Source: Melanocharis versteri
Lineage: Eukaryota > Chordata > Aves > Passeriformes > Melanocharitidae
Length of the DNA stretch: 64,000 nucleotides
Direction of reading: 5' to 3'
NCBI GenBank assembly: GCA_013397845.1
Contig: VZTG01003235.1
Coordinates: forward strand, 222,274-286,273
In this document: piece after piece, positions 25,390 through 37,100 of the stretch
How positions within the stretch are numbered: the stretch's first letter is position 1
How the letters are laid out: each line of letters starts with the position of its first letter
The notes under the pieces: generated by a model
The model's database searches: none
What the model was told of the DNA's origin: nothing
Seen by the model: only the letters and a program-made list of their open reading frames with translations
Made by a program: the position numbers and the translations under genes

Positions 25390-25760
25390 AAACCCGGGCG
25401 CCGCAAAGCAAAGGAGGAAAAGCAAATGTCGAGCTGAGGTTTTGTTCCTGGTATCGGCATCGCGTCGCTCCCCAGGCGATCGCACGGTGCCGGGCATCCC
25501 TGCAAACAAAACCTGCTCACAGCCATCCCAACGGGCAACGGGAAACGCAGCGCTTCCAAAAAGCACGTGTGCCCCACCCTCCTCCTCTTCCAACGTGTGA
25601 ATTTCCCTTTTTTGCCATTTTCCTGCGGAGAGCAGGGAATTGCTGGCGGTGCATCGCCTGGCCTAAACGGGGCAGCTCTGATTTGGGGATGAACTTATCA
25701 GAAAAGCAAATATACCAAGCGTCCCGTTGCTTGTCTGTGCTCATGAATGCGGCGCGAGAT
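25390..25760. promoter_or_regulatory. CpG-rich patch
   Basis: By hand count roughly 27 CpGs in about 370 bases, including TCGGCATCGCGTCGC (from 25454) and the palindromic GGCGATCGC (from 25477). GC content is moderate rather than very high, so CpG is locally preserved rather than simply GC-driven. This is compatible with an unmethylated orphan island. Open frames on the minus strand (25269-25933) overlap it and are probably by-products of composition. Confidence 0.4.
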
Positions 25761-26165
25761 GTGGACTGTATGTGGAAGTTGGGAGGTGGGGTTGAAATCT
25801 CACCATCCATCTGTTTCTGAGCAGTGCCTGAAACACTGAAATAGAAATGGGAAGCTGCAGAGTGCCAGGAGTGGAACCTGGGAAGAAAAAACGCAGGAGC
25901 AGGACAACAAAGAGGGGGATATTGAATTAGCATGCTCAGAATGATTCAAAGGACAATTGGATAACCAAGGACAGGCCCAGCAGAGCTGTATTCACTGTCC
26001 ATGAAAATGCAACCTTTTCTCCTATAAGAATTAGCAAAATCTGCCCAAATAGAAGGAAAATGTAAAGCTGAAGCTCTCAGAAGTACTTCTCAAAATTACC
26101 ATCTTTAGATGTTTATTTTCATGCTCACTTCATAAATCACAAATGATTTTATCACTCGTTTTCAG

Positions 26166-26186
26166 CTTTAAAGCCTGGTGTGTACG
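26166..26186 (+). other. Microexon-like 21-nt segment between splice signals
   Basis: A pyrimidine-containing acceptor (CACTCGTTTTCAG ending 26165) is followed by 21 bases and a donor GTGAGTAT starting at 26187. The length is a multiple of three and two frames are open (FKAWCV or LKPGVY). Flanks are AT-rich and non-repetitive, as is typical of conserved neuronal microexons. No known microexon peptide is recognised. Chance pairs of splice signals are common in introns, so a pseudoexon is the main alternative. Confidence 0.22.
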
Positions 26187-26189
26187 GTG

Positions 26190-28420
26190 AGTATCCCACA
26201 TACCTACATTTCCAAGGAAAAAAATATCTAGAATTCCTCCAAAGTACTACTTCTGTACTTGATAAATCATAGAACTTGTTACTGAGGCCAGAGTATTCCC
26301 TCAGTTTTCCTCCTCACCAGGCAGGACATGGGAAGCTGAGCAACACTCTCCCAAACAGACCTGCCACGACAACCCCAGATAAGGAAAGCCCACCCTCGGG
26401 ATAAAGAGCATTTCCAATCTCACAGCAGATTCCTGAATCTCCCTTAAACACAAGCATTACAAACCTCACATCCAGAAATAACCCATTTTTAAGAGTTTGC
26501 CAGTTGAAAAAGGGCAGCACAGGTGAGTTATAGGGATGCTCCAGCACCAAGCCTCAGTACAACTCTTAAAAAACTTCAGCATTTGCAAAGTTTCTTAAAC
26601 TGCTTTAACCCGTATTTGAATCAATCCTTGCTCCCTCAAAGGTTATGTGCAGATTCAACTGTTTGCAAATAGTAATAAAAATCACCCATAACACAGTTTT
26701 AATTCTGATGGCTCTTCACACACTGATGCCTCAGGCCTCCAGACAGAAGGAATATCCTTGCAAGGCAGTGGTGGGGGTAAGGAGCTCTGCACCCATTTCC
26801 CAGACCTGAAAAAGGCAGGTTAAATAACCTCCCAGTGCCCTACAAAGCAGCTGAATAAAAACCACAGTCCAACTCTCCCAAGTTCAAAGGTTAATTTATA
26901 AGATTATATTTCCTCCCAGAGGATGCTCACGTGTCTTCTATACCGACCTAGGCCAAATAATAACTCATTTGGAGAGCAGCTTATTTCGAAGAGGTTTCAC
27001 ATTTAGTGATGAATACAAGGAGGAGAGAGGGAGGATGTCTCACGTTCAGACTCTGTCTCAGGATATATCACAAATTTTTGCCAGACCAGTTCTCTTTGTG
27101 GTATAAGATCACGGGTGTGTTAACTGTAAAAACTCCTTTTAAAGCGACCGAAGCTGAAGATAATAAGGTTGTGTCATCTGTACAAATACTCTGTACTGGA
27201 ATGAGCATGCTGGTGCACCAGAGGAAGAGCTGGCTGAACACAAAACAGGCAGAGCAACAGAAACCGAGAAGATCCTCGAGCCTGGCTTGTTAGGAGTGAC
27301 CTAAAACGGCCCATTTTGACTCACTCCTCTCTACCTCCTCCATCAGAGGATTCAAAGGGAAACTGCAATTCAACCTTCACGGCTGTAGCACGACTGCAAC
27401 AAAACTATTTTTTGTCACGAAAGAAAAAACAAGTTGCGGGTGCCTGAATGCTGATAGATCACTTTTGCTTTAAGAGAACATCATGTCAATCAAAACTAAA
27501 TTCCTTATGCTCATCACAGGAGCTTGCAACCAAGCAATACAAAAATCTCATTCGAGTTCAACCAGTAATGTGTTCGAAGGCTTCCCAATCTGCTCTGTCT
27601 CTGGCATCAGCAGCAGACAGAGAAGAGGCAGAAGAGATTGCAAAAAATAAAAAATATAATAATAAAAGAAAAATCGCTTGCTGTGCAAAGTAGAAAGGTC
27701 TCTAAACCAAAATAAAAATAAGCATTCAAATGTGTGTGTTGGACTAAAAGGATATACAGCAGGTTGAAATGTGCTATATCTTCCTCACTGGTGAGGAAAG
27801 ACCTCTATAACTCACCACGAGCTTTGATCACTCGTGAGCTATCAGCTATTTCTTTGCTGCTTGAGTAAATATAAGTCATTCACAGCTGAAACATAATTTC
27901 TCTCTCTTTCCCCTGCCACTATATGTTGTGTGCGAATATGTCTTGTATATAGGCACACTAACACAGCGTGCTGTTCAAATACACATCAGAGTTCACCAGA
28001 TGGTGGGGATTGCCAGACACTCGTCGTTGCCATGAGCTCGGAGCCATGGTGTAACTCATGAATGATGTGTCTAAGCTGTAAGTGGGTTTTGCATAGTTAC
28101 GTTCCCCTCACCGACACAAAACTCGACATGAAACTCTGTTTTCTGATTATGTCCAACCTGCAACAGTTTAGAATTGTGAGAAGGCATAAGGGAGTGTTCG
28201 GTATCACGGTTTCTTTTTTTTTTTCCTCCTCCCAGAGACACGGCTCTGAAGGAGCTATTTTCATCTGGAGGTTATGATTCACACCCGCACACGCAAAATT
28301 ATACAGTTTAATAAAGCTGTGGCCACAGTCAGTGCCCATGTTTGGGCACAATCTAAAAAACTCAACCTCACAAAAACAAAGGTGCTTTACCAAAAATAAG
28401 CAAGGTTTTAAGAGGCAATC
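26190..28420. other. Noncoding stretch, no gene seen
   Basis: Contains a second splice-bracketed segment (26494-26522, listed separately) and otherwise no recognisable gene or repeat. The frames at 27006-27293 and 27448-27693 on the plus strand give unrecognised peptides. Confidence 0.5.
26494..26522 (+). other. Short open segment ending at a strong donor
   Basis: CAG|GTGAGTTA at 26523 is a near-consensus donor. Upstream, CCATTTTTAAG ends at 26493 as a weak to moderate acceptor, leaving 29 bases with an open frame (SLPVEKGQH). It lies 300 bases downstream of the 21-nt microexon-like segment on the same strand, which is the only contextual support. It is probably a pseudoexon. Confidence 0.12.
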
Positions 28421-28600
28421 ATCTTAATTATGCATAGGAAAAATATATGAGATTGGAGTTTAAGTTTTGCGTACGGGCCTCAGCACGTACTTGGGCATTA
28501 AGATATTTGGGCAATAAATTATGTGAGCACAGTCTGGTAAGGATGTGAATGTTGGGTGAATTGGCAATTTCCTAGTCTTTAATTAATGATGGTGTTGAGA
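28421..28600. promoter_or_regulatory. Candidate conserved noncoding block
   Basis: TAATTATGCAT (28425-28435), a composite homeodomain/POU-like site, and TTAATTAAT (28579-28587) bracket a non-repetitive stretch with CpG-bearing text between (GCGTACGGGCC near 28469, CACGTAC near 28484). CpGs kept inside AT-rich DNA suggest constraint or hypomethylation. No coding frame is present. Confidence 0.35.
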
Positions 28601-31180
28601 AGGAATGTGGTCTTCCTTCTAAATTAACAATGCTTTTTAATCAGCAAGTGAATCTGCCTGTTTGAAGCAGAAGGTAGCTCTAGGCTTGCAAAGAAAGGAA
28701 CAGAGGCTCCAGAAAATAAAAGCTGGAAACCTGGCAATGCACTCAGGGTCCTACCAGACCCTCTTTACTGCCTCCAGCAGAGCCTGTACCTTATCCAAGG
28801 TCTCTAACAGCCAGTGGTGGAATAAAAACCTAGGGAAAAGGAGAAAACTAAGAGCAAGGAAGAGTTTCCATCTGATTTGGAAGAGTGGGAGATGGACAAC
28901 TTGTGTCTGCTGAGCAGAGCCAAGGAGAAACTCCAACCTAACACCAGGCAGATGCCAGGGCATATCTGCCTCCAAGGTGAAGGGACTGTGTCCTTTAGAC
29001 ATTTCCACCTACAACACCACCATTGCAGGCAGAGAGGTTGTGGATCTCCATCCAGCATGAAGACACGGCATTTAACTATCTGGTAACCCAGTAAAGCATT
29101 GTGGAAAACAGTCCTTTCACTGTTGCTTTCCTAATTTATTCCAACCAAACACACCCTGCCCGTCTAGTTACTGAATATAATTCACCTTTCTTATTTTTAG
29201 CCCCTCACAGACTGAAGTCTGTTGAACAAAATCGGTTTCTGTGCCATCAATGCCCAGGAGAGACAATTAATTTTAAAGATCAGGGACGCATTCTTACCTA
29301 TGTATTGAACTTTAGAATGGCCTAATGGTTTAAAACATTAAGGGGAAAAAAAACGTAAGAAAGAAGATTGTTACACACAGCATTTGTTATTCTAAGGTGT
29401 TAGTAAGGATTGGATGCCTCCAAGGGTTGGGGCTTCAGCTCCACTTAAGCACACAAGTTCGCTATCCAAAATTTCTTTGAACTAATAAAATCCCTGGAGG
29501 TTATCAGATTGGGCTGAATACGGACTACGGTTCTCAACTCCTCCCCTTTTATCTGTAAATACCATGAGAGAGGCTCTCTAGCACCCGAAGTCAAATAGTT
29601 TCCTGTCTTGGCTGGGACCCACTTCGGCAAACACTGGAGGCCATGAAAAGCAGTTGGATGCAGGCTCTGGGCAGGAGAGGGCTGTGTCAGTCACTGCCGG
29701 CTCACCCCAGCTCCGTTTCAAGGAGCGTGTTTCGGCACGACGTGGCTGGGTTACGTACAAACCCTGCACATTTCTGACTCCCACACAACTTTCTGAGGCC
29801 ACAGGGAACACCGTCTCCCTTCCTCCCAAGGCAGCATCTTCCCCTGTTGGCCCCATGGAGCAGATGTGCCCATGGCACTGCACCCCCTTAAATTCAACCC
29901 TCACGGAGACAAACACTTCCCCTCCCGTCCTTCCCAAACCATCCTCTCTTCCCCAGGAGTATCAGTGAGCACTGAAGAGCCTGAGCCCTCTGGATATTCA
30001 GTTCCCCTTGTCCAACGACAGACATCTCACCCCCAGCCACAGCCTATTCAGATGGAGGAAGAAAACAGGGAATCAAAAAGTCCTCTGTCTGCCACAAACG
30101 CTCCTGCTGGGAGCTGAGCGCACACTGAATAGCCTGTTCATGGTGTCTGTGCTAAAAGTAAGGACCTGGCTTTATTTCTTTGTTGATGTTGATATAACTT
30201 AAGAAGCTGAAATCATTGAAACTGGGAAATCTTGGGAATAGAAGGCCCACACAAGGGGCAGAGGCATCCCACACACCCTGCGCCATCCTTACTGTTATTT
30301 CCCACTCAAGGAGCAGAGCAGCACTTTATTCTTTCAAATGGACAGAATATATGGTGGTGGGGAAGCACAAGTGTACAAAGCAATAATGAAAAAACTATGT
30401 TGTGCTCCTGACTGGAGAGACTGGCAGTCTGAAAGGTACACACGTGTGACAGTAAAATAAAAATGTAAGTTCTGTATGGATGGGAAATCCAAGATTAATT
30501 CAGGCTCGTTACTACTAGTAGCCTCGACACCTCCCAAAAAATCAGACTCAATTCAATTAAAATGTCATTTTGCTCTTTTTAGTTTTTTTTTTTGGAGGTG
30601 AATATTCCTGATTTTTTAAGCAACTTTTTAAAAAACTCTTCCCTGGCTACCGAATGCTCCAAGGCCCTGTATCTCACGGCTTCACAGCCCGCTGAGAACA
30701 GGCAGCTCTTTCTTGCTAAGGAATTACTTACAATTTTTACACAATACCAAACCACAGCCATCCTACCACCTTTAAAAGAGATGATGTTTTCTTCCTTCTG
30801 GAGCATCTTAGCCTTTTTTGTTCAGCTAGACCAGCTATGAGCAGGATCTTCCACAGTGACATTTTCAGAGCTACTTAAGATGTTTTGATTGCCCAAATTC
30901 AAACAGCTCTTAAAATAAAAAAAAAAAATCTCTTTGGCAATTTTGCAAATCTCATCCTAAACAACCTTAACATATTTCTGCAACATGAGGGCCTCGTTAG
31001 CCTCCGAAACCGATGGTTTCCGAAAGCTGTGGATGCGTGGGAGTCCTCGATGCCCCGTGTCAAGTCAGCCATCACCCGCAGCAGGAACCATTTCACAGGA
31101 CTGCCAGGCTGCATCCCGCACCAAGAACAGCCCCACTTGTCTGCAGGTTCAACTCCTCAAGCTAACTAAGGGGAGCCCGA
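28601..31180. other. Noncoding stretch, no gene seen
   Basis: Overlapping short frames on both strands at 28660-29090 and 29570-30200 have no recognisable product. A minus-strand donor-like ATAG|GTAAGAATG exists near 29296 with a 24-nt open segment behind it; the acceptor is poor and I do not call it. Nothing else is supported. Confidence 0.5.
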
Positions 31181-31189
31181 CCCCAGAAG

Positions 31190-31445
31190 GAGGCACAGAT
31201 CACACCCCCGAGGCACGAAGGCTGGGGAGAGGCTGCGGAAAGCCAGCGCGGAGCCGGGGAAGGAGGCAGGCTCGGCAGCACGCGGAGGGCGGCTGGCTCC
31301 GGCTCAGCTCCCTGGCACAATGGACCTTTGGGGAGCTGGATTCCCGGCTACGAGCCCGAACAACTTCATTACTTAATTAAACGGTACTCGCAGAGCAATC
31401 CGTGCGGGAGCGCGGGCAGGCGGCAGCCCCGCTCCTCTCCAGCAC
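31190..31445. promoter_or_regulatory. Small CpG island
   Basis: By hand, 31201-31440 is about 67% G+C with about 22 CpGs, giving an observed/expected ratio near 0.8. This passes the usual 200-bp CpG-island thresholds. The surrounding kilobases are CpG-poor. A TTACTTAATTAAACGG homeodomain-type sequence (from 31369) lies inside it. No first exon, start codon context or donor site is convincingly attached on either strand. It is best read as an orphan island: promoter of an unannotated transcript or a CpG-rich enhancer. Confidence 0.55.
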
Positions 31446-32249
31446 GCTCCACAATGCAGCACATGTCCTGGCCATAAAGTTACCCAGGCAGTTGCTGCCT
31501 TGCCTGAATGCTGACTACAGCCATGGCCTCTGGATGCAAATTACTGGCTTTTATAGGTTCCTAAAAACATCTCACTGTGTCTGCTGAACAATGTGGGAGT
31601 TGTAGAAAGGGCCCGATGATGGCAATGGTGTAATTAAAAGCTGTGAGTGGAAAAAAAACCCCATCAGATTCCTTCTTCCGGACAGAAAAACTGGTAAAAA
31701 TGTACTTCTCGGAAATAGTTTGAAAGAAAATGTCAAAGTAAATAAATAAAAAACCCTCATATTCACCCCTCCCTGTAATCCCTCAAGTTTCCAATAGCTT
31801 CCCCGCTCAGTGCCCGTGAAGGAAACCATATATGCTAGAGCACATCCCTAAGCCCTGTGCTCTATCTCGGAAAGAAACGAGATAGAGAAACTCTCCCTAT
31901 CTAATCACCAGCCCCGTCTGGTACTAACAGAAGTTACTATCTCTGCCTGCCTGTCAGGAGCCGCACAAAACCCATCGGTGCTGGGGCTGATATGGGAGCG
32001 AGAGGTGTGAGGGCTGTAAAACCGTCCGGCAGCTTCGGGACGGGCACCCAACCCACACCAACATCCCTGGGAACAGCCTGCTCCCAGCGAGCCAGGCCCC
32101 TTCTCCTGAGCTGGGATGGCAGGAGAACTTCAGATAAACCCTGCCCTGGGAGTCCTTGGACCAGCACAGTTATTTACTGATGAGGAACTCGCCTTCCAAA
32201 ATGGGGATATTCTGTTATCTCATCTGCTGCAGGGTTAAAGTCTTGATCT
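31446..32249. other. Noncoding stretch with a perfect hairpin
   Basis: No gene is recognised. The hairpin at 31860-31887 is listed separately. The remainder is unremarkable. Confidence 0.5.
31860..31887. repeat. Perfect 10-bp inverted repeat
   Basis: CTCTATCTCG (31860-31869) and its exact reverse complement CGAGATAGAG (31878-31887) flank an 8-base purine loop. One such perfect stem is expected by chance about once per window of this size, so it is a structural observation rather than proof of function. No polyT terminator or miRNA-length extension of the stem is seen. Confidence 0.7.
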
Positions 32250-32442
32250 ACTGTGAGGGTGGTGAGGGCCTGGCACTGGTTGCCCAGAGATCCTGTGGGT
32301 GGCCATCCCTGGAAGTGTCCAAGACCAAGTTGGATGGGGCTTTGAGCAACCTGGTCTAGTGGAAGGTGACCCAGCAGGAGGGGTTAAAACTAGCTGGTCT
32401 TTAAGGTCCCTTCCAACCCAAACCATTCAGTGAGTCCATGAT
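32250..32442 (+). mobile_element. CR1 LINE, 3'-end fragment
   Basis: Plus-oriented CR1: GAGGGCCTGGCACTGGTTGC, CCCAGAGATCCTGTGGGTGG, CCATCCCTGGAAGTGTCCAAG, TTGGATGGGGCTTTGAGC, CTGGTCTAGTGGAAGG and TTTAAGGTCCCTTCCAACCC. It ends in a decayed ATTCAGTGAGTCCATGATT. It is longer than the copy at 9.6 kb and of similar subfamily by shared wording. It has no coding capacity. Confidence 0.94.
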
Positions 32443-33645
32443 TAAAGCAGAAAAACAATGAGGGGAACCCCTCATCCAAATGCTAAACTATCCCAAACCT
32501 TCTGCACACTGAATTCTACATTAATTCTACATTTATTTTATGTATTAAAACATACAGAGGGGGATGACTTCTGTCATTTCCTCCCTCTCCAAAAAAATAA
32601 ATTTATAGCCACATCAGCTGGCAGTGCTGCTGACATCCAAGTGGGTGGCCTGTGTTAGCCATCCCTGGCAGCACGGGGACCCACCCAGCCCATTCCCAGT
32701 ATAAATGTGTAGGGCCAACACGGGATTTTGAACGCATCTGGGCAGGAGTTTAGTCCCAAGCAGCCTCTGTGCCTAATACAGGAACTTCCTCCGACAGCAC
32801 ATTACCGCACAGTCCAAGTACAGGCATGCTGCACACTGTTTCTCCAAGCATTTACTGCAGCCTCAAACAATCAAGAAGCTTTCTTTTTTTTTTTTAACCC
32901 CCCCCCCTTTTTTTTTTTTGGAGAAATGATCAAACCGGGGGTGGGGACAGAACATCCTGCGTGAAACCGCATCCTGAACAAGCATCACCACGATTCACTG
33001 TAAATAAATACTCTCTCCTTGCAGCACTTCCGTCAACTGTCACTGCCTTGGCTCCAATCACCTTTCAAGTCCAAACAGGAAAGCAGAGAAAAGCGAGTGA
33101 GATGGCAGATATGAGGTTTAATTTGCTTTTCACTGCAGTTTTCATTGGTGGTGCGCTTCCAATTCGTCGGCATTGCCAGCTGCCTGGAATCACTCCTGGA
33201 CCCAGTTTTTTCCTGTTAACCTTCATAATTGTATTATTATGGGCAAGCCCACAAACCGTGCTACAAAAAGCTGTAAAAAGTGCAGCTTCCACCCTTTATT
33301 AGATAAGCAGCCAGATCCAAACCCAGCTGCTGCAGACAGAGAGGCAACGCAGATTTACTGAAGATGTTTCTTCACCTATGTTTTACATAATGCAAGATGT
33401 GCCTGCTAAAAAAAAAATAAAGCTGACGGGGGGGTGCAAAGGGATTACAGGAGGAAATAAGTTTGACCTCAATTTTCTTGAAAACTTACGAAAACATATA
33501 TATAAATTTGGGAAGATCACAGACGTGAGGGGACAGCAGTGCCGGGCAGGAGAGAGAAGGCAGGAGTTTCCTCACTCCGTGCAGGTGAGCTGGCTGAGGG
33601 GTGGGACTGCTGCGCACCCCACAGGGTTTTGTACGAGCTCACGAT
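32443..33645. other. Noncoding stretch, low-complexity interior
   Basis: Contains the T12-AA-C10-T12 homopolymer block at 32884-32919, which spawns a spurious poly-F frame. From 33520 GC content rises, with a donor-like GCAG|GTGAGC at 33585. No coding unit is recognised. Confidence 0.5.
32884..32919. repeat. Mirror-like homopolymer block T12-AA-C10-T12
   Basis: Twelve T, two A, ten C and twelve T in succession. Adjacent homopolymers of this kind are error-prone in sequencing, so exact lengths are uncertain. No function is inferred. Confidence 0.85.
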
Positions 33646-33675
33646 GAGGAGGAAGAAGAAGAAGAAGAGGAGGAG
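33646..33675 (+). repeat. GAA/GAG trinucleotide microsatellite
   Basis: Thirty purines with no pyrimidine, made of GAG and GAA units. It produces an artefactual poly-glutamate frame on the plus strand and poly-serine on the minus strand. The purine-only strand is H-DNA-prone by general knowledge. The surrounding frame has no recognised protein. Confidence 0.9.
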
Positions 33676-33929
33676 CTGCCTCTCGTGCGCACCCCCTCGT
33701 GGGCACAGCAACGGGCACCGAGGCTGGAGGGATGGGGAGACCGCAGGGATGCGCTCGTCCAGGGGATGAAAACTGGAGGAAAACCATCCTGAACGCCCAT
33801 CAGACCAAAGCAGAGCACAGCCCCCTCGCCCTCAGGAGGAGAGCAAAGCCCTTTTGGCAGCCGCATCCCTCCTGGGTGTGCCGGGATGGACGGGATCCCC
33901 TCCCCGCTGCACACGCACACAACGAGCAA

Positions 33930-34170
33930 TTTAATTAATAAAAGTAAAACTGAGGTATTACATGTAGCAGCAAAGCGTTATTAAAAGCCATAATGTCTCA
34001 AAGGTTCCTATGAAGTCATGTTCTTACAATTCACTCCGAAGAATTTAAAGACAAAATTACATGCTTGGTAATACTCCAGGGAGCACGCTTTTCTATGTGG
34101 CCCATTGTTTGTGTATGATGCATGGCTTTGAGAAAGTGGCATTGTTAAAGGGATCATAAATCACAAAGGG
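33930..34170. promoter_or_regulatory. Candidate conserved noncoding block (SOX/homeodomain sites)
   Basis: Starts with TTAATTAA (33931-33938) and contains CCATTGTT (34102-34109), a consensus-like SOX site, with several ATTAC/TAAT cores between. It changes abruptly from the GC-rich DNA to its left, is free of simple repeats until the T-rich tract at 34179, and carries no coding frame. Of the blocks in this window it looks most like a developmental enhancer, but only alignment can show conservation. Confidence 0.4.
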
Positions 34171-37100
34171 GAAGTTTGATTTTTTTTTTCTTTTTTCTTT
34201 TTTTTTTTAAATTTTATTTCTTAAAGAAATCTTATTCCAGACAGGGCTTTCCTCTGCTGTGGAGTTTTCAGCTTATTTCAGCAAATGAACTGACATCAGA
34301 CCAACATAGGCTGTGGGGGTCTCAAGCTGCTCAAATGAATTCTTCCCTACAGCCTCTCCAGAGAAATAAGCATTCCACAGTCAGTATCACAGAATTAGTA
34401 TACCTGATTCCAAGGGAACGTTTATTTTTCTAAAGATAACTCTTCAAGATAAAATCTTGAATATTAAAGAGCAGCACTAGAACTTCTGCGCTGCCTTTTG
34501 CAAAGATTTCTTGGTGTGGTTTGCCACCTTACTCTTTTTCAAATGATCTCTGGCTTTAGTGTGGTTATTTATTTTTAGGTGTATTAGTTCTGAATTTGGG
34601 GACCACTGGGCTCGGTGTACTTCAAAAGCAAACAGCAAACGTCAAAATCACTTGAAACCCACAGGCACCCAGCCCATCATTCTCCCCGCACACGAATTAG
34701 CCAGTAGCCTCCTCCCAGAGCAACCACAACGAAGTTACTGCTCTGGTAAGGCTGGGGTACTGCACCTCTCACTGGAGCTGAAAACACAGAACAGCGTCCA
34801 CAACACTGCCCAGCCTCAGTCCAAGCTACACCAACCAACCAGAAAACAACCCAGATGAAAACCAACAAAAATTCAAGGGTGTCACCATAAGCCCATCCCA
34901 ATATTCAGCAGTAACTCCCTGCTAAGAACAAACCACACAAAGCAATTTGCGAGGGAAGAACCAACACGTTCAAGAATGAATCAACAGGGATCAGCCAAGC
35001 CAGAAAGGCAGGAGTGTCTCCAGGCTCCAGAAGCTCAATCAGGCACCACTGGAGGGAGGTTTTCAGACACACACGAGCATTTATCAAAGCACCTGCTTCT
35101 TTACCCCACAGCATAAAGCAACCAGGCACCTTCCTCCCCAGGGGCCAGATCCCAAAACACAGATCACATGGGCTCACCCCCCAATCAGGTGAAATTGCTC
35201 TCTCTCACCATCTCTTATGACCTGCTCCATGTGTCTGTAATTCGTGTTCTGTGTATGTATTTCACATGTCTATTCACACACAGAGGAAAACCTCAAGCAG
35301 CATTCCTTCCTAATGTGAAGAAATACTAAACTTTTCAAAGCAAATCTGAAATACTGACTGTTACCTTTATGGATGCACCAATACTTCCAGCAGTGCAAGA
35401 TTCCCAGCTACAAATCATCTCTATAAATCACATTTCCCTGGGACTCAACCCTACATCTCTGCATCCTACTATCCATATAGCTCCTGTTCTACACACAACA
35501 AGCCCTCCTATCCCATTTTTTACTGTTTTCCTGGATGTTTTCCTGTTGCAGCATACAAGAAGCACGAAGTATTTGGTTTTTTTTCCAACTTAGTCACCAG
35601 ACAGTACCAGGTTAATCTTAGTGGCCTTGACTCCTGGCTGCCATAAATCAGCACAGCTACAGCAAGTGCAGGAATATTAAGGAACTGTGTCAGTTTATGC
35701 CAGCTAAAAATCTGACCCCATTCATCTGATTTGCCTCGAGATAGTCACTACAGTCAGAATGTAAGAATAAATTAGCATGGATTAAACCTAGGAAAACCTG
35801 CTGAGGAAACCTGACTGTGTTCAAATACACATAACTGGAGTTAACTTTACTCATAATTGTGCCACTTACGTGTGACCTAAACACCATTAACTAACAGGAT
35901 CAGTCCACTACTAGTTGTCCCTAAATATAAGAGAAAAAACCCCAACCTTTCTATTTAAGGATCAACTGCTCACAAATTTATGATGGTTGACCCAAGAAAC
36001 ACATGGCACCTTCCTCTGCCAAAACATCTGCCTCCTTCAGGAGAGCTGACTTCATCCAGCACTGGTGGAAGGCCTCTGCCTGCATTATTCCTACAGCACC
36101 GACTATTCAGCTGCCAGCACTACATGAAGGAACTATTTATGCTCCACAAAAGGCTTGGACGTAGTCTGGAACATGGGCAGAAATGAGAGCGCTAAATCAA
36201 GCTAATTATTTTGAGAGACCTTCCAACTAGAAACATTATTACAATAAAATCCACGTGTTTCTCCCAACTTGTGCACCTTGCGAAGGATTTCTACTCTGTG
36301 TGTTCAGAAAGGCCATCATATGGAAACAATTACAGCACACAAGCTTAAACCGACTTCTACCAATGCAAGGACCCTTGACCCATCTTTATGGGCATTTTAA
36401 ATAATTTATGTGCAACTTGAATGCAATCTGCTCTACTTGACATCTCTGACCCAGAGCATATCGAGGTTTATGTTGGGTTTCTTTAACACTGAGACCCTGT
36501 CAAGGGAAGATGTGATCTATGCTGTCACAACAGGAGTTCCTCTCCACCAGCCACTGAAGCAGGGCTCTACCAATCCCCACTGCTGCCAAAATGTTCTGGC
36601 CAAAATAATGCTTATTTTGCTGTTCCTTGGGGTTTCCTGCAGACAAGCTCTCTCTTTTCCTACCTCTCCTGCAGGATGCCCAGAAAAGAACCAGCAAGAG
36701 CTGGTGGGAAAGGGAAGGGGAGGGCTTCACCATGGCCTGAACCAGAGCACGGCCACAGCTCCCATGGAAGAGCGAGCTCATGGCAAGGGACACAGCCCTG
36801 CTCCTCCTGGAAGGGAGAACAGGCTTTTGAGGAAAGGATAAAAGAAGCGTTAATACTTGCTCTTTACCCGGGAGAACTGAGTAGCCAGAAATACTTTCTG
36901 GGAGCTCGTGCACACCAGTGCCATGTCCCCTGTGAGGGGCACGGGGAAAGCCAAGCCCCTGGGGAGAGCAGTAAATCCCTCCAGGAGCAAGCAGGGAGGG
37001 CAGAAAGCCCACAACGCACAGGGGAAGGGGCCTGAGCCCCTCTGCTTCCATAACTGATGGGCTACGGCCACCCCAGAAGGGGACTCGGCCCCACTTCACC

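Noticed and set aside
33601..33792. Frame with a poly-glutamate run
   Set aside because: The run is a GAA/GAG microsatellite and the rest of the frame is unrecognised.
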